Of a stretch of 27,859 nt of DNA, positions 18,034 to 27,859 are shown piece after piece. Within the stretch, counting starts at the first letter, position 1; each line of letters opens with the position of its first letter. Made by a program: the position numbers and the translations under genes. The DNA lies in assembly GCA_000934455.1 (NCBI GenBank), contig KN882229.1, forward strand, positions 130,594-158,452, in the 5' to 3' direction. The notes below the pieces were generated by a model that did no database searches, had not been told where the DNA came from, and was given only the letters and a program-made list of their open reading frames with translations. The DNA comes from Apostichopus parvimensis. Taxonomy: Eukaryota; Echinodermata; Holothuroidea; Aspidochirotida; Stichopodidae.

Positions 18034-21000
18034 CTAAGGGCAATAACAGCAGGTGAGGTTATATATATGCTTGCCCTCCCCAAGACCATATACAGATTTC
18101 TGTATAAATTCCCATGAAGAAGCAGATTCCCATGGGTAGTTTACATCAAGAACATAAAAGAACTTAAAGCACACGTCCAAACACTTGAGGAGAGTCTTCT
18201 GCCGCAGTGCTTTCCTCTCGACAATTACAAAGATTGCTGAGGGGTCGCTTCTTTCCCCAAGAATGAGAATGTACGGTTGGCTGTTGCTGACCTCTTCGAG
18301 GTATTTCGGGATGTTTGTGCCAATCTGAAAAATAATCAATAGATCATGATTAGCTTTATAATTATCAGTGCTACAAGTCATGTTTGGGCCAATCTGAAAA
18401 ACAATCAATAGATGATGATTAGCTTTATAATTATCAGTGTTACAAGTCATGTTTATGATAATCTGAAAAAGAATAAATAGATCATGATTAGCTTTATAAT
18501 TATCAGTGTTACAAGTCATGTTTGGGCCAATCTAAACAAAAATTTCAATCTGAAAGTAATTTCTGTGACATGGGTAGAAGCTAGTCTGTGACAAAAAGGG
18601 ACCAACTGGGGGCCTACATGAGATGAGTGGGGAGATGTAGGTGACTGGGGGACATGTACACCCAGTACATATGTATGCATATTCTTAAAAAAAAACACCA
18701 ATGCGGGCCATTCTTGACTTAAAAAAACACAACTTACTGGTTGTACATCGATGAATGACTTCATCGCATCGAGTACCGTAGACTGTTTCTTTCCTCCCTT
18801 TTTCCTCCCGCGAGGGAGAAATGCTGCCAATGCCTGTATCGACACATTCACCTTCTTTGGATCTGTAAAACATGAAATAAAATAATCAGTTGTAAAATGA
18901 CTGCAACATGCATTGTTGTTCAAATTGTATCGATTGAAGCCTGGAGATTCGTGCACACAGTATGATGCACAGTATAGTACACGCCTGCTCGTTATCATCT
19001 GAGAACTAGACGAAAAAGAAGTTCACCGGTTCTAAACCACGATCACATGGATGCAGGATCAATTCATACGAATTAATGAGGATATTGTCCTTCCTGATCC
19101 TTTCTAAACTGAACTAATTGCCCCCATTCACACATTTGCCAGTTGTGGATCACTGAATTGTTTCTATGTTACACATGTCATGCTGAAAGTATATGGTTAT
19201 GATCCAACCCTGGCCCCTTTCGATCTCCCAATTGTTAATCGAACAATCTTTCACTATTAAGCCAGTAGAGGACAAACCTGTGTCAATAGTATTCCCGTCA
19301 ATCGACAGATAACTAGCCCAGTTCCCCTGCGTCTTGGCATAATTAATTATCCTGTGGGAAAAGGATGGCGTCCAGTGAAGAAACAGCTTGTCTGCAGCCT
19401 CTGGATACAGTATGCGAAAATGTAACTCGACCTTTGAAGAAAAATAAATAAATCAATTTAAATCAATGTCATAATGTAAAATAAGGTTACACTAGAACGT
19501 GGGATTGCGAGATTACCACATTTCACAGCTCATTTGCAACACAAAAGTTTAGTAGCATCATGCATCCACAACCAATTTGTGGATCACTGGATTCCTTTCA
19601 CTGTTCCAAATCACATATGCTCAGCTTTAAAGGTGAACTGCAAGACACATGACAATGTTTGCCATTTAAAATCATTTAGAATGTTAAGTTTAAGTGCCAA
19701 CAGAGCCAAACAGTGAAGGAACACTTATGAGTAGCAGCGTGAAATATGTGACGTCTATAGAAAGGAATCTTTGATAAACACGATTTCGACAACCCACGTT
19801 ATATTAGACAGAAAAAATAACGGACAAAGAACCAATCATAAATCATTGTGCAGTCTATGGTTGTAATAAAAACACTGGTAGCAAATTTTTTTTTGTATAC
19901 CAAAAAACGTCCAGATTTGTGCACGAGGAGCCTAGGCCTAGGCTAGCCTAACCAAATAACGTAGTCTAACATTTATTTATAACTCGGTACTTGATAGTCA
20001 TATGGGCTCGCGCAGACCTAATTCAACCATCTCTTTTCTTTTATTCAGGTTTTGAAATCTATCAGTCAATTAGAAATTACAGAGCATGTTGCAAGATAAG
20101 ACCCAAAATATTTCTTTTTTGCGTGCATGGTATCTCTATATGCTTTGTGTATATGACATCAGACACCTGTCATTATGTGAAATGGTCTTTCTACATAAGG
20201 AATGTCTTCCAGAATCTTTGGCACTGGACCAACCTGTGTTCATTCCTTCCTTCCTTTCTTTGTTCCTCTGTAATGCATGTTTGTTGTTCAACTTGTTGTA
20301 AAGAGCACGATAGGCACAATAGATTTGATTATTCCTGGTAACCAGCTGAATTAGTAGGGACATTTTGTTTTTAATGTCATAATTATTTCACTTACCATGT
20401 CGGGAGTGTCAAATAGTGTAGGGAAATTTTGCAGCACTTTTTCTAGTCCACAGTTCCCTCTTATGAGCGATGCTCGCTTGATGGCGGTCTTCTGCATGTA
20501 CTCTGCGACCTTCGATACAGGTTCTATATGGTGACGCAACCATTCGGTCATCCCCTCATACTCCTCTTGAGTTAAATCTGATTCTACGGGTAATTTATAA
20601 ATGATGAATGATAAATTTATCAATGTATAATGTAGAAAAGCTTAATCTAACACCACTAGTTGGTGGTAACTTGTAAAACAACTACATTCCACCTGATTAA
20701 GAATTATTTCAGCTACAACAGTTGAAACGATGACAACGATGAAACCAATATTTAAGTCCAGGCGTATGAACATTTTCTATTTACTCCCCCAAAAAACGAA
20801 AACATGGTCCTTGCCCTCAAGCATATCTTTATTGTATGTTTTAGTTACCTGGAAGAGTAGCACTCTTGGACACTTCTCTCAGTGTTCATGGCTTAGATGT
20901 GGGGATGGCAACAGTCTCATTGGACCGTCGTCTAACATTCCGCAGTCTCTTCTCTAGCCAACCAGTTGAGGAATGTAGGCCTTTACCTGGTGTATACCAG

Positions 21001-24000
21001 GCTTCCTATAATAAAATGTAGGCTACTGATTAATCAAACATAGTCACATGCATAAACACATTGATTATGGTAGCATCAATGTACAAGAAAAAGTTACATC
21101 ACTATTAACTTTATCACAGGTTACCCCTCCATAGAAGGGGTAATAAATCAAACAACCCTACTTCCCATGTCCTCATTATTTCAGCTCAGTGCAGCTTCGT
21201 TTACGTAAGGGCTCCTGAGGCTATTTAAAACCTCACCTGTCATCGCTGTACTCAGCCACAATATATATATACCATAACATTTTCTAACAGAGCTCTGCTG
21301 AAGGCCTTAGCAGAAAAAAGTTTGACGGAAGCTGTGCATGCGCATTTGGGACCAAATAATCGTAAATGTAATACTTTGATGGAACTTACGTATCCTTCAC
21401 CTTCCCTGTCCTTCTGTGATGGAAACTCCATAATAAGTGCTTTGGCTCTCGCTACCTTTATGTCACTTGTAGGTCTATAAAAGAAACTTAATAAACAGTA
21501 AACAATTACAAAAAAAGATATGTTTACAAGGTTAAAATCTGCAAGATGTCACGAAAGTCAAAACAGTGATTTCTTTGGAATACAAGGTCATCACATGACC
21601 CAACAGTGTTTAGGAGTTTATTCAACAATGATGCAAAGTGCAAAATGTTCCCTAAATGTTTGTATATGAGCATATGGTTTAACAAGGTATCCCTGACATG
21701 AAGAATGCAATAATGATGGACGAGACTTATTGAAATTTATCAATCCCGCTGAATGACAGCAGATATTTAAAGCCAAGTCCAAGAACACTCCCATGACAAC
21801 TGATAAATGCAGCTGCTTTTTGATAAGTCTTGCAGGGAATCGACACCCTAATAGTGAGTATGGTACCTACTTGTATCCAAATGGTCTATCAGGTAGGCCA
21901 CTAAAATCAGGACCAACCGTAGTCTGTTTCTGCGGCTTAAGGTCCCTTCTTCTAGCTCTGAGACTATGTCGGGACCATCCACTGTATGCTGTTCCAGAAT
22001 CTTCCTGACACTCTGCAGAGAGAATTTTAAAATGAGATGTTACTTGCAGACCACTCATAGAAATTTGAGAACTAAACATGCCATAAACCGCATAGTGTTT
22101 CCCAAACTTCCTGGTTTGGGTATTCATGAGCCAACTCTACGTACCTGTGTGACATCCTATTGTCCAATGCTCCAATTTCCCTTCCAGAGGATATTTGCAC
22201 CCCCCTCATGGCTACATACATGCCGTATTATAGAGCTCTATACCTCTATAGGCTCAATTGCTCTAGCATAAAAGTAGCCCTCCTGGATTATGCTATGGAA
22301 TAGTGTTAAAAGTTATAAATATCACCTCACATCTTGAAGAGGAACAAACTGTACTTGTGTGGATTTTGTATTTTTTCATATTCCTTCAGGAGTATCCTAT
22401 ACGTATCTCATGCTTTGGAATGGAAACTGGTGTAGCCTAACATTGAAAATGCTGGTGGAATTAGGTAATACCAACCAGTATTAGTGCTTGGAATTTAAAT
22501 AATTTTTTTTTGGGGGTGGGGGTATATATATATATATTTTTGGGGGCGGCACTCAGGTTAGATAAACAATTGTAAAACTCGACTTGCTGAACATGAAAAC
22601 TTGATTTGGTGGTATATGCAGGTAGAAATGACATTTGGGCATGATTAGTACACTGTCCAAGGCCGCACCCTATAATGCAAACACTGATATATGCCGACCA
22701 GTATTCTAAAAATTTGGATAGTGAGCCCAACTCACAAATGCTAGGAACATTTTTACCCAGTTCTAAATGTGAAATAACTAAAACCGGTATATTTAAGTGG
22801 ATCACAGCAAGTAAAATTGGAAAGCCACATTTTTTTACCCTGTGAATGATTGGTACATAATTGGAATTAACTAGAAAACATGGTTTGTATATAGATAAGA
22901 AATATAAACTATATGAACTCACAAAATCAGTCTTCAACTTTTTCAAGGGCGTCCCATGTGACGGTGTGGTTGAGGTAATTGGTGTTGTTGAGGAACTTAG
23001 TGCTGTAGAGGTGCTTAGTGCTGTAGAGGTGCTTGGTGTTGTCAAGTTGTTGGGTGTCAATACACAGGATGGAGTGCACGAGGATTCCAAATTGCTCACA
23101 ACAGAAATATCAGCATGGCAAGACATCTGAAAAATTGTAAAATAATACAAAGCCTATTAAAGAAATGGAATGGAACTATGTAATATATTAACTTTCACCA
23201 AAACAGTTTAACCATTTCTGTCTAAAGGTATAAACAAATATTTGTACAAATTACAATATAATGATCACTGGTCAAGTCTAAGAACATTCTTCTATATACC
23301 CTATTATTAATCTGCATATCCCCAAACTACAGTTGCTTGTGAAATTGTGTAATGATGCTCTTTGGGGAATGGATCAAAAATGGGTTACCAGTACTATAAA
23401 TTTTTGCAGTTGCTCTTATAAATTTAAAGGACAAGTTTGTCTTGATAATTTTTAATAAAGGCAATGAATGGCAAATCTAAAGACCTACAACATTACCGTG
23501 GAGAACCCCAATCTATGATACTAGGCCTGAGAATCTGAAGAATATGTAGATAGTTTAATACTCAGGACTTGTATTCATAAAGACTTGTCTGGTCATTAAC
23601 CAAATGTTAAGATATATACAAGTTGTGGAATTTAATAAGTTGAGAAAGATCACTTTGGACGAAGACGAAACAGACAATACACTGTAATAAGGGAATATTA
23701 ATTAAAAAATTGGTAAACATTAAGGCTAAAATTGAATAAAAATTCGGTTACTGTAGTGTATCTATCCGATCCCTGGTCACACTAAAACACACTCTTCTTC
23801 AACCATGCTTGTGGAGTGTAACTTCAAAAATTAGATAGACCTGTGGATGGTATAAATTTATTTAACATTTCAACATACCAAGCTTGAATGAATCCGATGC
23901 CGCAAACACACATAAGACATTGCATCTGCCTGCCGGTAACTCTTAGCTGCATGAAGAGGCTGGAAGAAGTACAGGTCATCAGTCGAAATAACAGCCCAGT

Positions 24001-26276
24001 TTGACCCCTCAGCTGGCTTTACACAATAACTGTGTATATGTCTGTCATAATGCATTGTGTCCCAACTCTCGGTAACAAGCTTAATTGCTCCGTTTTGCAA
24101 ACAAAGCACAAACAATATCTTTTGAAACACAGGCTCTGAATTGGCAGATTTTCCAGTCACAACCATCAAATTCTTGCAGTATCTTTTGCTGTGTACAATG
24201 CACCAATGCGCAACAAAAACGTCGTCAAACAAATGAATCCCTAGACTATTGCTCAAAAAGTTGGATTTGGGCAGTGCCGCCAGCAGAACCGTAAAACCTG
24301 GTCCAATCTCTGTGTCATTTTGGAGGAATCCATTCCCAGAAAACAAATTGTTGCAGAGAAACATTTGTTGCCTGTAGCTCAATGTCTTCAAAATGTTTCT
24401 GAAGTTACAAGACAATATGGCCGAGGCGCTTGAAAAACCTATGTTTGGCCTCAAACCGCATAGTCCAATAATGCACCAATGGGCCAAGAAGACGTATCTC
24501 TCTAGGATAATGTGTCATAAAGTGATGTTTTGGCTTAAGATGGCGGTCAGGATATAAGAACAAGAAATGTGCATGGTGGTCCTTAATCAGGTGCTTCAAA
24601 AAGTAAGTATCTCCTATGCTTATTTCTGGGGAAAAGATAATATCCATGCACTCTAATAACAATAAAATCAATTCAAGGTAGTCGTTGTCTTCTGGCACTA
24701 AGTCCCCAATTAACAGCGGAAGGTGGCGAATTAGGCAAAACATCTGAGAAGCTGTTTGACCAGTTGCCCCATCAGGTCTTTGCAGCTTAGTTCCCTGTAT
24801 TATAGAGGGCTTATTTTTGGCCTCAACTTGACCAAAATCAAAACTGGTTATCCTGCTATTGAGAGTATCCAGCCCAAAATATCCTTCCCTTATAAGATCA
24901 GCAAGAACCAGGTGTACCTCTAATCCGCATATGCCCTCGAGTAAATCATGCATAATATCAGGAGCATGGTTATGAGTCACATGAAAATGTTGAAGCTCAT
25001 TGAGCAGACAGGCATTTTTTATGCCAGTGGATGCCGGATCTTTCGCAGTAACATCCTGTTCATAAGCATCACAAGTACGGAGAAAGTCTTGTTTCTCAGC
25101 TATAGATGTTTGTGCTTCATTCCTATGCATCTTACAGTGTCTGCAATAGTGGTTCCCCACAAAACTTTCAACAAAACCAAACAGTGCATTGATGCCAAGA
25201 TTGTCTCCTGCAACTTGTGCAACACTTGCCTTTATGGTACCATCATACACATTTGTTGCAATGTGTATTCCATCTCGTTCTAAGGATTTCAAATCATCAA
25301 CAAGGGGTCGTAGTAGTGCATCATAACCATAAGTCTTAATGTCACCAGAATTGTAGATTGCCACAAGAAAACAGTTATTCAATGATGATCGAAACCTTGG
25401 TGGTATGTTCAATATCGTCATATACACAACTCCAACTTGATGAAGTCCTGCTTATGACCCAAGTAGATTTACAACCTCGCAATCATGAATATATAATAAT
25501 AAGTCAATAGTTTGTGCTTTTGAAAAGAAATTGTGTTCTTTACAGTATGATCCATCATGAAAGTCTCGTAACAAGCCATCATTAGAACAAGTTTATTGAC
25601 TAACGGTTGCCATGTAGTCTTTACTTTCAAGAATAGATTTTAGCAATGGTATCAGAGGAACATATTGGAAAGTAATATGTTTCATGACTTGGTCAACATG
25701 CCCTGTGTTTGGATCATTCTGGGGAAAGTAACCAACTCCAATAGGAATCTCGGTAGGAGATACAAAGTAACCAGTTTGTGCAAAATACTTTCTCTGTTTG
25801 TATTCTGTATCCAAAGTCTGATAAATATTTGTCAACTGGTCAAACGTTTGCATTAATTCTTGATAGTCGTTGTCAGTGGGATCAATGTGCCTTCCATATG
25901 CAAATTGTTGTGTTTTTGACTTAAACATATCAACAACATCACCAACTATTGCTGAAGATTCTTGGATGACCATATCAATGGTAGTCTGCACTATGCTGCT
26001 TGAAGCTTTCATCTTGGAAATAAATGAAGCATGAGTATTACGCAAATGCCACAAAGGTCTCTTTGAATGTACATTTATAAATCCACCACATTTACAACAG
26101 AAGTATCCCATATTAATATACAGTATAATCATGCAGAGTATATTTTCAATTTACCTCTTCTTGTTGGAGCATTCTCAGGGCTTTCAAAAATTTAATTCTT
26201 GGCCCAACTGGCTTCACCAATTCCTTCACGGTTTCATCATCTAGAAGGAGGAATGCTTCCTTATCAACAAGGTTTT
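18034..26276 (-). CDS. SAMD3-like protein with SAM domain (5' exon or exons outside the window)
   Basis: Ten GT/AG-bounded exons keep phase: 26155-26276, 22923-23126, 21867-22012, 21390-21474, 20987-21005, 20849-20953, 20396-20583, 19278-19431, 18738-18862 and 18034-18324 (TAG at 18034-18036). The first visible exon is the C-terminal half of a SAM domain (DKEAFLLLDDETVKELV, VGPRIKFLKAL). A Ser/Thr-rich linker follows, then VRKILEQ, KVARAKALIMEFPS, EAWYTP, KRLRNVRRR, EYEGMTEWLRHH, LFDTPDM, LYPEAADKLFLHW and a C-terminal domain (SQPYILILGE...FVIVERKAL...FIQKSVYGL). From memory, this order matches proteins annotated as SAMD3-like in fish and invertebrates, many thought to be transposon-borne. 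One in-frame TGA lies at 20886-20888. A transposase lies in the 23127-26154 intron. The start lies beyond the right edge. Confidence 0.75.
18321..18529. repeat. Three-copy 70-bp minisatellite over a splice acceptor
   Basis: Units at about 18321-18390, 18391-18460 and 18461-18529 are over 90% alike by eye. Each contains the minus-strand polypyrimidine tract and TTTTCAG-type acceptor plus the first bases of the last SAMD3-like exon. The leftmost copy supplies the acceptor that keeps the frame. Confidence 0.85.
19432..20395. other. Intron of the SAMD3-like gene
   Basis: No other gene is recognised. CCTAGGCCTAGGCTAGCC at about 19931 is a short palindrome-rich phrase of a kind often seen in marine invertebrate DNA. 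Confidence 0.45.
22013..22922. other. Intron of the SAMD3-like gene with low-complexity tract
   Basis: It holds a T-run, G-run and (TA)n tract at about 22500-22552. Open frames here show no family motifs and are taken as chance. Confidence 0.45.
23127..23869. other. Spacer between the second transposase and the next SAMD3-like exon
   Basis: AT-rich, with no exon, array or inverted terminus seen. It would hold the transposase 3' untranslated region. Confidence 0.4.
23870..26132 (-). pseudogene. Second DDE-type transposase (animal CMC/EnSpm-like) with N-terminal zinc finger, broken
   Basis: The gene is a single exon of about 770 codons; the ATG at 26109-26111 is the likelier start. A C2H2-like finger comes first (CCKCGG...HLRNTH, about residues 5-30). 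YVPLIPLLKSIL follows, then LLLYIHDCEVVN, NIPPRFRSSLNN, a CRHC zinc pair, and likely catalytic D (VAGDNLG), D (HAPDIMHDLLEG) and E (MRFEAKHRFFK). These blocks match a family of uncharacterised transposase-like proteins common in fish, cnidarians and echinoderms. It differs clearly from the first transposase. In-frame stops lie at 25593-25595 and 25452-25454, and the frame shifts near 24430 just after the MRFEAKH motif. The gene starts about 45 bases after the SAM exon donor, inside a SAMD3-like intron and on the same strand. Confidence 0.78.
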
Positions 26277-26449
26277 CTGTAAAAAAAGAAAAGAAAAGAG
26301 AACTAAGTGTAAACATTAATTTTTCTTACCTTAATGCAATTTGTCAGACCAAGAATTAATTTTGTATGTTGGCTTTCATTGTCTTTTACAATAGTATGAA
26401 TTCATAATTTCATTATTAGGCCCTATATGTAAGCCTAATATAAAACAAC

Positions 26450-27859
26450 AGCCCAAGGGCACTGTGGTTCCTTTCATAGGGGTATATGACAATGACACAT
26501 AATATAATCATATCAAGATTGGGCTCAAATAGTCCAAGTTTTTGTGGTCTCACATGTACCCATAAAGTAACCAACGCTATAGCCAACACTTTTGTGATCA
26601 CAAATTGTATCAATTGACCTTCTTGACATTTTTGATTGGAAGGCACTTTGGAGATCTGAATATGACGTCAAAAATGTAAGAAATACAAAACTCAAAAAGG
26701 AGGTCAAACCACTGGAGGTCAAAGTTCACCCACAAGCGAGTCAACAAATATGATAACATTGGTGACCTCAGATCACATAACCGTTAAGTTTGACAATATT
26801 CCCCTCCTGTTCGGTGAAACCTGAATATAGCATCAAAACTGTAAAAATTCAAAAAAAATTTTCTTCGCCCATTTTCTCCAACCAAAATATCAACTTTGTG
26901 ACACCTTGGGACTGGGAGTTATTTCATTAAATGTCTGAAAATTAACTTTTACCCCATATAACTTTACATACAAAGGTCACCCGGGGTCAACTTATTGACA
27001 TTTTTGATCGGTGAGACCTGAATATAGCATCGAAACTGTAAAAATTGAAACATTTTTTCTTTGCCCATTTTCTCCCCCCAAAATACTAGTTTTTTAACAT
27101 TAATTGACCTTTGGTGACCTCGGATCACATGACCGTTAAGTTTGAAAATATTCACCTATCCCATTCGCAACTCGTCCCAAAATATAAACCATGTCACACC
27201 TTGGCACTGGGAGTTATTGCATTAAATGTATGAAAATTAACTTTGACCTCATATAACTTCACACACAAAGGTCAATCGGGGTCAACCCATTGACATTTTT
27301 GATCGGTGAAACCTGAATATAGCATCAAAATTGTAAAAATTCAAACATTTCTTTCTTGGCCCCCCAAAATAACATTAATTGACCTTTGGTGACCTCGGAT
27401 CACATGACCGTTAAGTTTGAAAATATTCCCCTATCCCGTTTGCAACTTGCCCCAAAATATCAACCGTGTCACACCTTGGCACTGGGAGTTATTGCATTAA
27501 ATGTATGAAAATTAACTTTGACCTCATATAACTTTACATACAAAGGTCACCCGGGGTCAACTTATTGACATTTTTGATCGGTGAAACCTGAATATAGCAT
27601 CAAAATTGTAAAAATTCAAACATTTCTTTCTTGGCCCCCCAAAATAACATTAATTGACCTTTGGTGACCTGGGATCACATGACCGTTAAGTTTGAAAATA
27701 TTCCCCTATCCCGTTTGCAACTTGCCCCAAAATATCAACCGTGTCACACCTTGGCACTGGGAGTTATTGCATTAAATGTCTGAAAATTAACTTTGACCTC
27801 ATATAACTTTACATACAAAGGTCACCCGGGGTCAACTTATTGACATTTTTGATCGGTGA
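26450..27859 (+). repeat. Tandem-repeat element, copy 2, running off the window
   Basis: It has the same start and internal unit as the 16213-17831 element, in the same orientation. The landmark ACCGTTAAGTTTGA recurs near 26780, 27132, 27407 and 27682. Spacing is 352, 275 and 275, so the unit is shorter here than in copy 1. The last two units differ by about two bases over their shared length, indicating a very recent duplication. The element lies upstream of the SAM exon, in an intron of that gene. Confidence 0.8.

Noticed and set aside
22461-22922. Long minus-strand open frame continuing past the Ser/Thr-rich exon
   Set aside because: It is read-through of an intron after a good GTGAGT donor at 22922. 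The sequence loses family character and crosses a low-complexity tract.

Overview
The window is AT-rich animal nuclear DNA. It has spliced genes with ordinary GT/AG introns, many short inverted-repeat elements and no bacterial-style operons. The element families and the frequent AGGCCTA words suggest a marine invertebrate, probably a deuterostome such as an echinoderm or hemichordate. That is an inference from style; no host marker gene settles it.

Layout. 1-1041 ends in an old Ty3/Gypsy-type LTR retrotransposon fragment. 1604-2159 holds six exact copies of a 13-base word. 2253-12842 is a DNA transposon with both ends visible: inverted termini beginning CCCAG, arrays of the palindrome ACCATGGT at each end, and two divergent genes. 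The leftward gene (3217-6367) is a broken CACTA/EnSpm (CMC-type) DDE transposase. The rightward six-exon gene (6456-11975) encodes a protein with a BEN-like domain. The right end of this transposon lies five bases from the splice donor of a MADF-domain first exon (12848-13023, minus), whose CpG-rich promoter region follows. 13384-13848 is a 465-bp inverted-repeat element. Then come three transposon left ends, all facing right (13854 CACTG, 14406 CCCAG, 15665 CACTC), each with its own repeated subterminal word.

18034-26276 holds minus-strand exons of a SAMD3-like (SAM domain) gene, in phase across all ten visible exons but with one in-frame stop. A second, different DDE-type transposase (23870-26132) lies inside one of its introns on the same strand. 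A tandem-repeat element occurs twice, at 16213-17831 and from 26450 past the window end.

How the parts may work together. In the first transposon the transposase would cut the ends, while the BEN-domain protein is a candidate binder of the palindromic subterminal sites, analogous to plant TNPA. In the second, the SAMD3-like protein would be the accessory partner of the nested transposase. Both transposases carry stops and frame breaks, so these copies look inactive. Their three clearest frame breaks all sit at runs of five T, so sequencing or assembly error should be excluded first.
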